DNA of 42,639 nucleotides from Cellvibrionales bacterium UBA4435 (GCA_002390525.1 DGPR01000002.1:306-42944); one strand, 5' to 3'; counted from the first letter of the stretch, positions 23,554-33,009 are shown. Notes: generated by a model from the letters alone, not told the origin. Translations and numbers: made by a program.

Positions 23554-24731
23554 TTAGTTATAGTCCTCATATCCCTTATGATGTTGCTAAGTGACTCAAG
23601 AAGTGCATCAATATCGTTTTCTTCGTGTTTTGCGGAAATAGTGATTCGCAATCTAGATGTATTTATAGGGATAGTTGGTGGGCGAATTGCGCCGACAAGA
23701 AAACCATTATTTTTAAGGCGATTTGCAACTTTCATTACAAGGTTATCGTCATATAAAAGAACTGGTTGTATAGGGGTTAAAGATTCCATCAAATTGATGT
23801 CTAGGGATTTTGCTCCCTCTCTAAAATAATTTATCAAATGTTTAAGTTTTTCTCGACGCCAAGTCTCTTGCTGTAATATCTTTAAACTGACACGTGATGC
23901 TGAGGCTACTGCTGGTGGAAGAGCAGTAGTGTATATATAGGTTCTAGCAAATTGTACTAAAGTTTCGATAAGCTCCTCAGAGCCAGCAACAAATGCTCCG
24001 AAAGTTCCAAATGCTTTCCCTAGGGTGCCAATAAGGATAGGTATTTCTTCAGCAGTTAAGTTAAAATGTTCTGTTAAACCACCACCATTTTTTCCCATGA
24101 CTCCAAATCCATGTGCATCATCTACCATGAGCCACCCTTGTTCTTTTTGACAAACCTTAGCTAGTTGAGGTAATTTAGCTATATCACCATCCATACTAAA
24201 TACACCATCTGTAACTACTAGCTTGCTACCAGATGCGTTTTGCATTTTATTAGATAGATCTAATGTATCGGAATGACTATAACGTGAAAATTTAGACAAG
24301 CTCGATAGACCAGCATCAATTAACGAGGCATGGTTTAATCGATCTTCAAAAATATTATCACCCTTGCCGCAAAGTGCATTTATAGTCCCAAGATTAGCCA
24401 TATACCCAGTTGAAAATAAGAGGGCTCTTGGTCTTTGCATAAATTCTGCTAGCTCCTCTTCTAATGCGTGGTGTTCTGTTGAGTGTCCATAGATTAAATG
24501 GGATGCACCGCTACCTACTCCGAAAGTTTCTAGTCCTACTTTAAATCTATCAATAACTGATGGATGATTCGAAAGACCAAGATAGTCATTGCTACAAAAA
24601 GCTAGGTAACTTTTTCCATCAACTACAACTTTAGATGATTGTGGAGATTCTGATTGATAACGAAAACGATAAAGACCGGCTTGTTTTCTTTGGGCAAGTT
24701 TAATTGAAAGCTTTTGATCCATTGAATGCAT
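23550..24731 (-). CDS. bioF: 8-amino-7-oxononanoate synthase BioF
   Basis: BioF condenses pimeloyl-ACP with L-alanine using pyridoxal phosphate. The 393-residue protein contains the conserved YLAFCSNDYLGLSNHP entry, FSTGYMANLG, DRLNHASLIDG-like DRLNHASLIDA, VDDAHGFGV with the cofactor-contacting Asp/His, and the Schiff-base lysine near K239 in GTLGKAFGTFGAF. The start could be the ATG at 24731 or the one at 24722 (MDQKL). It lies 15 bases after bioB and overlaps bioHC by 4 bases, so the operon is tight. bioA is not present in this window. Confidence 0.96.
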   Translation of the reverse strand: MHSMDQKLSIKLAQRKQAGLYRFRYQSESPQSSKVVVDGKSYLAFCSNDYLGLSNHPSVIDRFKVGLETFGVGSGASHLIYGHSTEHHALEEELAEFMQRPRALLFSTGYMANLGTINALCGKGDNIFEDRLNHASLIDAGLSSLSKFSRYSHSDTLDLSNKMQNASGSKLVVTDGVFSMDGDIAKLPQLAKVCQKEQGWLMVDDAHGFGVMGKNGGGLTEHFNLTAEEIPILIGTLGKAFGTFGAFVAGSEELIETLVQFARTYIYTTALPPAVASASRVSLKILQQETWRREKLKHLINYFREGAKSLDINLMESLTPIQPVLLYDDNLVMKVANRLKNNGFLVGAIRPPTIPINTSRLRITISAKHEENDIDALLESLSNIIRDMRTITK

Positions 24732-24746
24732 AATGAATCGATTTTC

Positions 24747-25805
24747 CTAATTAACAGCGTTATAAAATAGATGGTCAGTTTTAGCTGATAATATTTTTTT
24801 ATGGAGGATTTCTTCTTGATCTGAAGGATCTATATTTATTTTATTTTTTTCAGGGACAATGTCCAATCTATTAAGTAAAGCCATATCTTGATTAGCTTTA
24901 GGATTTGCAGTTGTTAGAAGTGAATCACAATAAAAAATCGAGTTAGCTCCTGCTAAAAAAGCTAACGCCTGCAGCTCATCATTCATACTTTCTCTACCAG
25001 CTGATAATCTCACATGAGACTCAGGCATCATAATGCGAGCTACTGCAATAGTTCGAATAAATTCAAATGGATCGAGATCTTTTTCATCTTCAAATGGAGT
25101 GCCATCAACTTTTACTAACATATTTATAGGAACCGACTCTGGATGCTGTGGGAGATTTGCTAACTGCATGAGTAATCCGGCTCTGTCTGCTTTGCTCTCG
25201 CCCATACCCACAATACCACCAGCACAAACTTTCATGCCAGATTTTCTAACATTACCTAGAGTATTTATGCGATCAGAATATGTCCTAGTAGTAGTGACTT
25301 CGCCATAGTATTCAGGGGATGTATCAAGATTATGGTTATAGTAATCTAAACCAGCATCTGCTAATGCTTGAGCTTGATTTTCTTTTAGCATACCAAGAGT
25401 CATGCAGGTTTCTAGGCCTAAACTTTTTACTTCCTGCACCATCTTTGTAACATATGGTAAATCTTTGTCTTTTGGTGATCGCCATGCAGCGCCCATACAA
25501 AAACGAGTAGCCCCAGCATCTTTTGCTAATTTTGCTTCTTCTATTACTTTTTCAACAGCCAATAGCTTTTCTACTTCAAGTCCAGTGTCATAACGCGCAC
25601 TTTGAGGGCAGTATTTACAATCCTCAGGACAGGCGCCTGTTTTAATAGACAGCAAAGTACTTAATTGAACCTCATTGGGGTTAAATTTTTTACGGTGAAC
25701 TGATTGAGCCTGAAACATTAAATCATTGAAAGGCTGCTCAAACAAATCCTCCACTTGCTGTTTTGTCCAATCATGCCGAACGGGTTTCATGTAACTTGGT
25801 AACAT
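24747..25805 (-). CDS. bioB: Biotin synthase BioB
   Basis: BioB is the radical-SAM enzyme that inserts sulfur into dethiobiotin. The 352-residue protein has the [4Fe-4S] cluster motif with C59, C63 and C66 ([11 protein letters not shown]), then [10 protein letters not shown], the conserved YYNHNLDTS near residue 155, and the second-cluster region with C188-type and RLSAGRE segments. It is the first gene of the bio operon, with an AGAGGT ribosome site and a promoter overlapped by a BirA-like operator (25830-25882), so repression by biotinyl-AMP-loaded BirA is expected. Confidence 0.97.
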   Translation of the reverse strand: MLPSYMKPVRHDWTKQQVEDLFEQPFNDLMFQAQSVHRKKFNPNEVQLSTLLSIKTGACPEDCKYCPQSARYDTGLEVEKLLAVEKVIEEAKLAKDAGATRFCMGAAWRSPKDKDLPYVTKMVQEVKSLGLETCMTLGMLKENQAQALADAGLDYYNHNLDTSPEYYGEVTTTRTYSDRINTLGNVRKSGMKVCAGGIVGMGESKADRAGLLMQLANLPQHPESVPINMLVKVDGTPFEDEKDLDPFEFIRTIAVARIMMPESHVRLSAGRESMNDELQALAFLAGANSIFYCDSLLTTANPKANQDMALLNRLDIVPEKNKINIDPSDQEEILHKKILSAKTDHLFYNAVN

Positions 25806-25829
25806 ATGACACCTCTAATGAATATGTCT

Positions 25830-25857
25830 ATGATATGCGAGTTAGGTTGACTGTCAA
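25830..25857 (-). promoter_or_regulatory. Promoter of the bio operon
   Basis: Read leftward, TTGACA (plus-strand TGTCAA at 25852-25857) and TATCAT (ATGATA at 25830-25835) are separated by 16 bases. They form a near-consensus sigma-70 promoter whose start point would lie about 20 bases before the bioB ATG at 25805. The -35 element falls inside the BirA-like half-site, which explains repression by occlusion. Confidence 0.65.
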
Positions 25858-25882
25858 CCAAAAATATAATTTCCGTTGACTA
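25851..25882. promoter_or_regulatory. BirA-type biotin operator
   Basis: Half-sites CTGTCAACC (25851-25859) and CGTTGACTA (25874-25882) are near-perfect inverted copies separated by 14 bases. They match the TTGTnAACC / GGTTnACAA pattern of bacterial BirA operators, whose spacer is about 14-16 bases. Location directly upstream of bioB and over its -35 element supports the call. A further GGTTGAC at 25845-25851 forms a compact inverted repeat with the left half-site. Confidence 0.65.
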
Positions 25883-25908
25883 AGTAAGATTAATTTGTCT
25901 ATTAAAGA

Positions 25909-25944
25909 TATCATAGCTGGAAAAAAATTACGTAGGCTATGATA
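25909..25944. repeat. Inverted repeat upstream of cysE
   Basis: Perfect nine-base arms, TATCATAGC (25909-25917) and GCTATGATA (25936-25944), are separated by 18 bases and end 38 bases before the cysE ATG. The same octamer CTATGATA also occurs at 25828-25835 over the bioB -10 element, giving three copies in this intergenic region. It could be an operator, or simply repeated -10-like sequences. Confidence 0.5.
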
Positions 25945-25982
25945 ATGGGTAAATGTTGTATTCTTTATAGAGTGGCACCACA

Positions 25983-26774
25983 ATGAATCAAGTTTCGTCC
26001 TTAAAATTACTGTGGGAGCAGATAAGAGAAGAGGCTCAGCAAGTTTGCAAGACTGAGCCTGCTTTAATCAAATATATTGATGCTACTATATTGGCTCACC
26101 AATCATTACTTTCTTCTTTAAGTTTCTTATTAGCTAGCAAGCTTCATCATGAATCTATAACAGAGTATGTTTTGAAAGATATATTTGATGATGCATTCAG
26201 TTCTGAGACTAAAACTCAAAAAGCAATACTTAGAGATATAAAAGCATTGATTGATCGTGATTCGGCATGTCATACCTTTTTATCTGCTTTTCTTTACTAT
26301 AAAGGTTTTCATGCGCTTCAGGCATGGAGAGCTACTCATCTGTTGTGGTCAAAAAATAGAAGGCCCTTAGCTCTGATGTTGCAAAATAGGATATCTGTTG
26401 TATTTGATGTGGATATTCATCCTGCTGCAAAAATTGGTCAGGGGGTAATGCTTGATCACTCAACAGGGCTTGTAGTTGGAGAAACTGCTGTTATTGAAGA
26501 TTGTGTGTCTATTTTACAGGGGGTAACTTTAGGAGGAACAGGAAAAGAGAGCGGAGACCGTCATCCAAAAGTTCGCAGTGGAGTGTTAATAGGTCCAGGT
26601 GCAACAATACTAGGTAATATTGAAATTGGAGAAGGCTCAAAAATTATTGCAGCTAGTGTAGTTCTAAAAGACGTGCCTCCACATTCAGTTGCCTCTGGTG
26701 TGCCAGCTGAGATTGTAGGTACAACAAATATAGGCTCCCCTGCAGAAATAATGGATCATGGGTTATCTGGATAA
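25983..26774 (+). CDS. cysE: Serine O-acetyltransferase CysE
   Basis: CysE transfers acetyl from acetyl-CoA to L-serine, giving O-acetylserine for cysteine synthesis, and is feedback-inhibited by cysteine. The 263-residue protein has the helical N-terminal domain (about 1-140) and the left-handed beta-helix of hexapeptide repeats (about 145-245). Key segments are DVDIHPAAKIGQG (with D144), VMLDHSTGLVVGETA containing the catalytic histidine H159, and GGTGKESGDRHPK. The C-terminal tail is present. The isc genes that often follow cysE are absent; a small unknown gene follows instead. Confidence 0.97.
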   Translation: MNQVSSLKLLWEQIREEAQQVCKTEPALIKYIDATILAHQSLLSSLSFLLASKLHHESITEYVLKDIFDDAFSSETKTQKAILRDIKALIDRDSACHTFLSAFLYYKGFHALQAWRATHLLWSKNRRPLALMLQNRISVVFDVDIHPAAKIGQGVMLDHSTGLVVGETAVIEDCVSILQGVTLGGTGKESGDRHPKVRSGVLIGPGATILGNIEIGEGSKIIAASVVLKDVPPHSVASGVPAEIVGTTNIGSPAEIMDHGLSG

Positions 26775-26916
26775 TAATTAATATAAAAAATATTAAAATT
26801 ATATTGGTATATTCTTGAATTTTGTAACAAATACCGAGTAAGAAAATATGATTTTTTTATTCACATATATTGCTCGGAGCTATAAAATACTTAGCTTTAA
26901 ATAAATAGGATCTATC

Positions 26917-27144
26917 ATGGAAAGACCAGAAGTATCTGTAGGCGACTTTATAATTCTTAAGGGTTACGAAGAAGATCCAGGGATGGAAGCACTAATATAT
27001 AAAATCGAAGACGACGGAATTTTATTCGTGGGTTACCATGGCTATAGCATCAGGACAACTAAAGCGCATGCTTTTTGGAATGAGACATTTTGGCAGGTAA
27101 CGAAAAAGCATATCCCTAAAAAAAGTGCGGGCGTCCAATTTTAA
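26917..27144 (+). CDS. Small conserved-looking protein of unknown function
   Basis: This 75-residue acidic-to-basic protein begins MERPEVSVGDFIILKGYEED, then a strand-rich middle (ALIYKIEDDGILFVGYHGYSI), then AFWNETFWQVTKKHIPKK. The pattern suggests a small beta-barrel (SH3-like) fold, but I recognise no family. The ATG is preceded by AGGA at proper spacing, and the frame is the only plausible one between cysE and amiB. It is probably its own short transcription unit, 142 bases after cysE in very AT-rich DNA. Confidence 0.65.
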   Translation: MERPEVSVGDFIILKGYEEDPGMEALIYKIEDDGILFVGYHGYSIRTTKAHAFWNETFWQVTKKHIPKKSAGVQF

Positions 27145-27195
27145 TCACTGAAATCGTTATACCAAATATCTAAACGTGTAACTTAAAATATATGT

Positions 27196-28530
27196 TCATT
27201 TATCGGTAATCCTGAGCTTCTGTCCCGAATAAATTTTATCACCTTTTAAATTATTTAATTTTATTAATTTTTTAACTGATATTTTGTATTTTTTAGAGAT
27301 TTTATATGCTGTATCACCTGGCAAAACTAAATAATATAGAGGTCTCTCAATATCTAGCTTTTCAGAAGCTAGCAGAGTTCCGATGGGATAGTTGCCCGAA
27401 AAATATTGAGTTATACCTTTAAAAATTGAATATGCTAATTTTTTTTGGTAGGTTTTATTAGCCAATTTTTTAGCTTCGGAAGGATTTGATATAAATCCCG
27501 TTTCAATCAGAATAGATGGTATGTCTGGGGACTTTAGGACTACAAAACCTGCCTCTTCCACATAATTTTTATGCAACCTTGCTATAGTTCCTATAGACTT
27601 GAGGACAGATTTTCCAAGATCTAGGCTACTATTTAGAGTAGCGGTCATGGATAAATCTAAAAGCACGCTAGCTAGAATAGGGTCTTTGTCATCAAGGCTA
27701 ACGCTTCCAGAACCACCAATTAAATCAGTACTATTTTCTCTTTTTGCCAGATAACGGGCAGTTTCGCTGGATGCCCCACTTCGAGACAATATAAATACAG
27801 AGGCGCCTTTTGCGCTAGGTTTTTTAAAGGCATCGGCGTGAATAGAGATGAATATATCTGCACGTTTTTTATGGGCAATTTTTATACGCTTACGTAAAGG
27901 AACATAATAGTCACTTGATCGAATTAAAACTGCGCTAAAGCCGGACTTTTGGTCTAATAGTTTTTTTAGTTCTTGGCTTATAGCTAAGACTACATGCTTT
28001 TCCATAAGTCTTTTTGGGCCAATTGCACCGGGATCCTCTCCACCATGTCCAGGATCTATAGCTACAATAATATTTCTTAACCCATCATTAGGAATAACAA
28101 AAGAGGTCTCTTTACCGCCAATTTTTTTTATATCATAAAGATCTATTACCAGCCTATTATTATATTTTTTGCTCACTCCAAGCTTGAAGTGCTTAGGCTT
28201 AAGAGGTTTTTTTAAATTAAGTGTAATTCTGAGGTGATTTTTTTCTTTTTTATTACTTTTAACAGAGATTATAGGAGTTGCAGAAAGATCAAATTTTAGT
28301 ACATCTTTTTTTATTGAGGTATCTTCAATATCTATTATTAATCGATCTGGATTTTGTAATGAATTTATCTTATATTTTACTGGATCACTTAAATCGAGTA
28401 CTAATCGTGTATGATCTGGAGCCTTCCAAACTCTCATATCATTCACAGTTGCAGCAAAGATAGGCTCAAGAAAAAATAAAAAGGCCATGGTCATTAGTAT
28501 ATGAAAACTGTAGGAATACTTATAAACCAA
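27196..28530 (-). CDS. amiB: N-acetylmuramoyl-L-alanine amidase AmiB/AmiC type, with AMIN and LysM domains
   Basis: The 444-residue exported amidase cleaves the amide between MurNAc and the stem peptide during daughter-cell separation. A signal peptide (ending about residue 27, PIFA) precedes an AMIN domain (about 28-140) that targets septal peptidoglycan. The Amidase_3 domain (about 152-375) has zinc ligands in DPGHGGEDPG, the glutamate of LMEKHVVL, and SIHADAF, plus the catalytic LIETGFISN. A C-terminal LysM (about 397-440, YYLVLPGDTAYKISKKY) binds glycan. It overlaps the end of tsaE by 11 bases, the usual gammaproteobacterial tsaE-amiB pairing. An inner ATG (MTMAFLF) could shorten the signal. 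Confidence 0.95.
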   Translation of the reverse strand: MVYKYSYSFHILMTMAFLFFLEPIFAATVNDMRVWKAPDHTRLVLDLSDPVKYKINSLQNPDRLIIDIEDTSIKKDVLKFDLSATPIISVKSNKKEKNHLRITLNLKKPLKPKHFKLGVSKKYNNRLVIDLYDIKKIGGKETSFVIPNDGLRNIIVAIDPGHGGEDPGAIGPKRLMEKHVVLAISQELKKLLDQKSGFSAVLIRSSDYYVPLRKRIKIAHKKRADIFISIHADAFKKPSAKGASVFILSRSGASSETARYLAKRENSTDLIGGSGSVSLDDKDPILASVLLDLSMTATLNSSLDLGKSVLKSIGTIARLHKNYVEEAGFVVLKSPDIPSILIETGFISNPSEAKKLANKTYQKKLAYSIFKGITQYFSGNYPIGTLLASEKLDIERPLYYLVLPGDTAYKISKKYKISVKKLIKLNNLKGDKIYSGQKLRITDK

Positions 28531-29032
28531 GTTGATTTTCCTTGGCTATAGATAAATGATTCAAACACAATTCTCCTAGCTGAGTTTTAGATTCAATATT
28601 AAGCTCTCGACCGTTTCTCTTGGCCGATATTTTAAGACATAAATCAGGTGCAGGCAGAAACCCCTTACCTCGGTCTGGCCATTCAACTAAACAAATATCT
28701 CCAGACTGAAAGTAATCTCTTATGCCAATATAATCTAACTCTTCAGGAGACCCTAGTCTATAAAAATCAAAATGATGGTATCTCGATGATGCGAGCTCAT
28801 AAGTCTCTACCAAATTATAAGTGGGACTTTTTACGATGCCATCATAACCAGAAGAATTTAATATTCCTTTGCAAATTGTTGTTTTGCCAACCCCAAGATC
28901 TCCTTCAAAAAAAAGTAAGGTAGCCTTTTTGGCTTTTTCTGGACGACAATCAAGCAAAATACGACCCACTAAGTTGCCAAATATAATCATTTCATCTTCA
29001 CTGGAAATGTTCTTTATATGTAAATACTTCAT
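28520..29032 (-). CDS. tsaE: tRNA t6A threonylcarbamoylation ATPase TsaE
   Basis: TsaE is the ATPase that works with TsaD and TsaB to put threonylcarbamoyl on A37 of ANN-reading tRNAs. The 170-residue protein has the Walker A motif GDLGVGKTT (about 44-52), the switch segment SPTYNLVETY, HFDFYRL with the metal-linked acid, and VEWPDRGKGFLP. It is somewhat longer at the C-terminus than the roughly 150-residue norm. It is placed directly upstream of amiB and divergent from queG, another tRNA-modification gene. Confidence 0.96.
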   Translation of the reverse strand: MKYLHIKNISSEDEMIIFGNLVGRILLDCRPEKAKKATLLFFEGDLGVGKTTICKGILNSSGYDGIVKSPTYNLVETYELASSRYHHFDFYRLGSPEELDYIGIRDYFQSGDICLVEWPDRGKGFLPAPDLCLKISAKRNGRELNIESKTQLGELCLNHLSIAKENQLGL

Positions 29033-29170
29033 TTTTTAACCATCTAGATCAATTGATCCTTACTAAAATACATTAAACATAATGGATAAACATCGATTTA
29101 TGTATAAAGTTCTTCTTATTAAAAAAATATCTGGCAAAATTATACTCTAACTTCACATAGCTGATAGATT

Positions 29171-30304
29171 ATGCACCCAAAAAAATCTCAAATAGATTAT
29201 ATAGATCTTGCTAGCCGAATTAAGCAATGGGGAGCTGAGCTGGGTTTTCAGCAGGTTGCCATCACAGATATAAATCTAGGCGGCACAAGTAAAAAACTCA
29301 ATAAATGGCTTGAAAATGGATATCATGGAGATATGGAGTGGATGGCTTCTCATGGAGATAAGCGCTATCGCCCAGAAAAGTTATTGCCCGGCACATGCTC
29401 AGTCATAGTAGCACGTATGAATTATCTTCCACCGGATAGTGATATGATTGCTGTGCTTAAAGACAGTGATAAAGCATATATCTCACGCTATGCGTTAGGT
29501 CGAGACTACCATAAATTAATTCGAAATCGATTAAAGAAATTAAGTAAAAGAATCGAATTAGCTGTTCCTGGGAGTTTAATACAGAGGCCATTTGTAGATA
29601 GCGCTCCTGTTATGGAAAAACCTTTGGCAGAAAAAGCAGGGCTAGGCTGGATGGGTAAAAATACACTAATCATCAATAGTAATGAGGGCTCATGGTTTTT
29701 TCTTGGTGAGATATATACTAGCTTACCTTTACCAAAAGATAAGCCATCAGAAACGAGTAAATGTGGTGAATGTAAGGCATGCATTAAAGTTTGTCCTACC
29801 AATGCATTCCCCGAACCCTATATTCTTGATGCAAAAAAATGTATTTCATATCTCACAATTGAGAATAAGGGGGGGATACCCGAGGAATTCCGCAAACCCA
29901 TGGGTAATCGAGTATTTGGCTGTGATGACTGTCAGACCATTTGCCCATGGAATAAGACAGCAAAAACGACAAGTGAGATAGATTTTTCTCCAAGGCATAA
30001 TCTAGATAATCGTAAATTAGCTGAATTATTTCTTTGGACGGAATGTGAATTTTTAGAGTACACAAAGGGGTCCCCGATAAGAAGAATTGGTTATGAAAGA
30101 TGGCTCAGAAATCTTGCTATTGGGCTAGGTAACGCAGTCTACTCAAAAAAAGTTGTTCAATCATTAACTTCAAGAAAAGATTTCCCATCAAAAATGGTTC
30201 AGGAGCATGTATCTTGGGCTTTGGTTCAGCAAAAAAATAAGTGCGCGAGAATAAATTCAAGGGTGCAGGCCCTCTCCTTTGTGCCACCGACTCTCCAAAA
30301 ATAA
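29171..30304 (+). CDS. queG: Epoxyqueuosine reductase QueG
   Basis: QueG uses cobalamin and two [4Fe-4S] clusters to reduce epoxyqueuosine to queuosine in tRNA. The 377-residue protein has the N-terminal cobalamin-binding part, the conserved RPFVDSAPVMEKPLAEKAGLG stretch with the catalytic aspartate, and GWMGKNT. The two ferredoxin-like cysteine groups are CGECKACIKVCPTNAF and CDDCQTICPWNK, near residues 199-215 and 250-262. The HEAT-like C-terminal tail is present. The arrangement opposite tsaE-amiB is common in gammaproteobacteria. Confidence 0.96.
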   Translation: MHPKKSQIDYIDLASRIKQWGAELGFQQVAITDINLGGTSKKLNKWLENGYHGDMEWMASHGDKRYRPEKLLPGTCSVIVARMNYLPPDSDMIAVLKDSDKAYISRYALGRDYHKLIRNRLKKLSKRIELAVPGSLIQRPFVDSAPVMEKPLAEKAGLGWMGKNTLIINSNEGSWFFLGEIYTSLPLPKDKPSETSKCGECKACIKVCPTNAFPEPYILDAKKCISYLTIENKGGIPEEFRKPMGNRVFGCDDCQTICPWNKTAKTTSEIDFSPRHNLDNRKLAELFLWTECEFLEYTKGSPIRRIGYERWLRNLAIGLGNAVYSKKVVQSLTSRKDFPSKMVQEHVSWALVQQKNKCARINSRVQALSFVPPTLQK

Positions 30305-30338
30305 AGTATAAAAAATAATTTTTTACCCTTGAAATTAA

Positions 30339-30905
30339 TTATGGAATGTTAAAAAATAAATCTCGGTAATGCTTCAATTCTATAATGGAATCTTTTATAT
30401 CATCCATGGCAAGGTGTGTACTTTTTTTCTTCAATCTATTCAGCAATTCCGGACGCCATCGAGAAGCAAGCTCTTTTATACTGCTAACATCTAAATTACG
30501 GTAATGGAAAAAATTTTCTAGATTTGGCATTTCTCTTGATAAAAAACGTCGATCTTGGCAAATTGAATTCCCACACATGGGTGAGGTTCCAGGATCTATA
30601 AATTTTTCCAAAAATTTTATCGTGCTTACCTCTGCATCTTTAGAAGAAGTTTTACTTTGCAGCACACGGTCAACTAGGCCTGAGCGATTATGTTGTCGTG
30701 TATTCCATTCGTCCATACTATCAAGTATTTGTTTTTTTTGATTTATAGCAAAAACTGGACCCTCAGCAATAATATTGAGATTTTTATCTGTCACGATTGT
30801 GGCAATTTCAATAATTACGTCATTGAGTGTATCTAAACCAGTCATCTCTAAGTCAATCCACACAAGATTATGCGCATCTTTTTTTTCTTCGCCTGTGTGG
30901 TTCAT
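30339..30905 (-). CDS. orn: Oligoribonuclease Orn
   Basis: Orn is the DEDDh-type 3'-to-5' exonuclease that finishes RNA decay by cleaving dinucleotides, including the c-di-GMP product pGpG. The 188-residue protein has [10 protein letters not shown] (D18, E20), the middle acidic residue in the [12 protein letters not shown] segment, and the end motif [11 protein letters not shown] with the histidine and final aspartate. It converges with queG, whose stop is 34 bases away, and is divergent from rsgA. The orn-rsgA divergence is standard for the group. Confidence 0.97.
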   Translation of the reverse strand: MNHTGEEKKDAHNLVWIDLEMTGLDTLNDVIIEIATIVTDKNLNIIAEGPVFAINQKKQILDSMDEWNTRQHNRSGLVDRVLQSKTSSKDAEVSTIKFLEKFIDPGTSPMCGNSICQDRRFLSREMPNLENFFHYRNLDVSSIKELASRWRPELLNRLKKKSTHLAMDDIKDSIIELKHYRDLFFNIP

Positions 30906-31108
30906 CTAAATTTTTACCATTTATTGAAATCAATCATATTTTATACATATTAAACATTTTTATAAATAATGTTTTCTAATTATATTTCCGATAATAGTTT
31001 TTCTAAAGAATGCTAGTGCTTTATCTTTAAGTTTTTTTAAGCCAAAAATGATAGTATTTGTTTACAACAATAATTTTTGATGGAGACTATTGTCGAAAAG
31101 GAAAAATA

Positions 31109-32125
31109 TTGACGAAGCGCCAGTTAACCAAACAGCAACGCAAGCGTATTGAAAAGAATCAATTAAATGCGAGCGCTAAAACTGATGTTCTTGCAGCCCA
31201 TATAGAAGAGGACTCTGAGAATGTCAGTATAGAGAAGCCTGGCATAGTGACTGCAAGCTATGGTGCGCAGATTGATGTTCAAGAAATAAATTTGTCAAAG
31301 ACAATTGCACGTCGGTGCCACCTGAGGGCCAATTTACCTGTAATTGTTGCTGGTGACAAAGTTACTTGGAAAGATCATGGTGATTACGGAGTGGTCATTG
31401 CGCGGCATCCAAGAGAAACTCAGATTTGTCGTCCTGATGATCGAGGAAATTTACGTGCTGTGGCAGCTAATATCAACAGAATAGCCATTGTTATTTCTCT
31501 TTACCCAAAACCCCATTCAAATCTTATAGATCGTTATATAGTGGAGTCTGAAAATCAATCTATAAGGCCTTTATTAATAATAAATAAAGCCGATCTTATT
31601 ATTAAAGAGAACTGTGAAGCTCTGTTTTCATTAGTAAGTAAATATAAAAATTTAGGTTATGACCATTTTTTTGTTTCAGCAAAAAATGGTCATGGTTTAA
31701 AACAACTTGAAGCTTACCTGAATAATTTTACAAGTGTTCTGGTAGGTCAGTCAGGTGTGGGGAAGTCTTCTTTACTGAACAAACTAATACCCAAGATTAA
31801 CTTAAAAGTTGGAGATTTATCTAAATCGAAGAAAAAGGGAATTCATACCACTACTACCTCTCAACTTTTTCATCTCAACAATGGTGGAAGTGTTGTCGAT
31901 TCTCCGGGTGTACGCGAGTTTGGTTTATTACATCTTGCACCAGATGAAATTGCTAACGGCTTTATAGAATTCATTGAGCATCTAGGAAAATGTAAATTTC
32001 GTAACTGTAGTCACAAACGAGAGGTAGGCTGTGCATTGATCATGGCGGTTAAGAATGGAAAAATAGCACGTGAAAGGTTCGATAGTTATTTACATATTGT
32101 CCATAGTGCTGGAAAAGATAATTAA
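31109..32125 (+). CDS. rsgA: Ribosome small-subunit GTPase RsgA
   Basis: RsgA is a circularly permuted GTPase that checks late 30S maturation. The preferred start is the TTG at 31109, preceded by AAGGA and giving MTKRQLTKQQRKRIEKN, the usual basic N-terminus. A TTG at 31058 would add 17 atypical residues. Features in order are the OB domain, INKADLI (G4), GQSGVGKSSL (G1), TTTSQLF (G2), DSPGVREF (G3), and a zinc knuckle CKFRNCSHKREVGC near the C-terminus. Length is 339 residues. It is followed by the rhodanese and psd genes on the same strand. Confidence 0.95.
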   Translation: MTKRQLTKQQRKRIEKNQLNASAKTDVLAAHIEEDSENVSIEKPGIVTASYGAQIDVQEINLSKTIARRCHLRANLPVIVAGDKVTWKDHGDYGVVIARHPRETQICRPDDRGNLRAVAANINRIAIVISLYPKPHSNLIDRYIVESENQSIRPLLIINKADLIIKENCEALFSLVSKYKNLGYDHFFVSAKNGHGLKQLEAYLNNFTSVLVGQSGVGKSSLLNKLIPKINLKVGDLSKSKKKGIHTTTTSQLFHLNNGGSVVDSPGVREFGLLHLAPDEIANGFIEFIEHLGKCKFRNCSHKREVGCALIMAVKNGKIARERFDSYLHIVHSAGKDN

Positions 32126-32198
32126 AAATTCTAGAGATAGGTTAGGTCTTGAGCGATAATGTTAGTCTAATAAATCTAAATAAGATAAGAAGGTAATC

Positions 32199-33005
32199 AT
32201 GTCAAAACTACAGCACCTCATAGAGCCAGAATCCTTAAGTGCTCAACTTGGAGAATCAAATATTCTGATTATCGACCTATGTAATGATGGTCTTTATACC
32301 CAAAAGCATATACCTGGAGCAATTCACTTGTCCCCAAAAAGTCTTCTTGCAGGTTCATTTCCAATACCTAATAAGCTTCCTTCGATAGAGCAAATTACAG
32401 AGATCATGAATAGTATTGGTCTAACTGAAGACAAGCATGTGGTTGCTTACGATGATGAAGGTGGTGGATGGGCTGGAAGATTCCTTTGGACCCTTGATGT
32501 AATCGGTCACAAAAATTGGTCTTACCTTAATGGTGGTCTAATTGCATGGCATAACGAGGGTTATCCTATAACCTCAGATAAGCATGTGGTTAGTCCTGTT
32601 CAGCGTACCTTTTCGATCAACCGAACTCCTATAATTGATATCAAGGAACTAATGACTTTATTAGGCGATCAAGATCTTCAAATTTGGGATGCAAGAAGTG
32701 AAGCAGAATTCAACGGAACAACAGTCTATACTGAAAAAGCAGGGCATATACCTGGCGCTATAAATTGTGATTGGACAAAAATGATGGACTTCAAACGTAA
32801 TCAACGCATTCATATAGATGCATTAATTAAACTTGAAAATTTAGGTATATCGGCAAACAAGGCTACTGTTACTCACTGTCAATCACACCACCGATCTGGT
32901 TTTACATATATGCTTGGTAGAGTATTAGGATTCACTAATATTCGTGCCTATGATGGTTCTTGGGCAGAATGGGGTAACCATCCAGAAACTTTAGTGGAAA
33001 AATAA
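32199..33005 (+). CDS. Two-domain rhodanese sulfurtransferase (RhdA-like)
   Basis: The 268-residue protein has an inactive N-terminal rhodanese domain (1-130) and an active C-terminal one (about 143-265). The catalytic loop is HCQSHHRSG with C227, very close to the loop of Azotobacter RhdA, which differs from the CxxGxxR loop of eukaryotic enzymes. It transfers sulfane sulfur from a donor such as thiosulfate to acceptors; the physiological acceptor is unclear. A good AGAAGG ribosome site precedes the ATG. It ends four bases before psd, so the two are co-translated, an arrangement also found in Pseudomonas. Confidence 0.92.
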   Translation: MSKLQHLIEPESLSAQLGESNILIIDLCNDGLYTQKHIPGAIHLSPKSLLAGSFPIPNKLPSIEQITEIMNSIGLTEDKHVVAYDDEGGGWAGRFLWTLDVIGHKNWSYLNGGLIAWHNEGYPITSDKHVVSPVQRTFSINRTPIIDIKELMTLLGDQDLQIWDARSEAEFNGTTVYTEKAGHIPGAINCDWTKMMDFKRNQRIHIDALIKLENLGISANKATVTHCQSHHRSGFTYMLGRVLGFTNIRAYDGSWAEWGNHPETLVEK

Positions 33006-33009
33006 CCAG

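Noticed and set aside
26775..26916. An IscR-type site or riboswitch between cysE and the small gene
   Set aside because: Only a five-base inverted pair (CCGAG/CTCGG) with a long AT-rich loop is seen; it does not match an IscR site or a known riboswitch core.
31058..31108. An upstream TTG start adding 17 residues to RsgA
   Set aside because: The added residues do not look like the family N-terminus and no ribosome site precedes that codon, while 31109 has AAGGA at good spacing.
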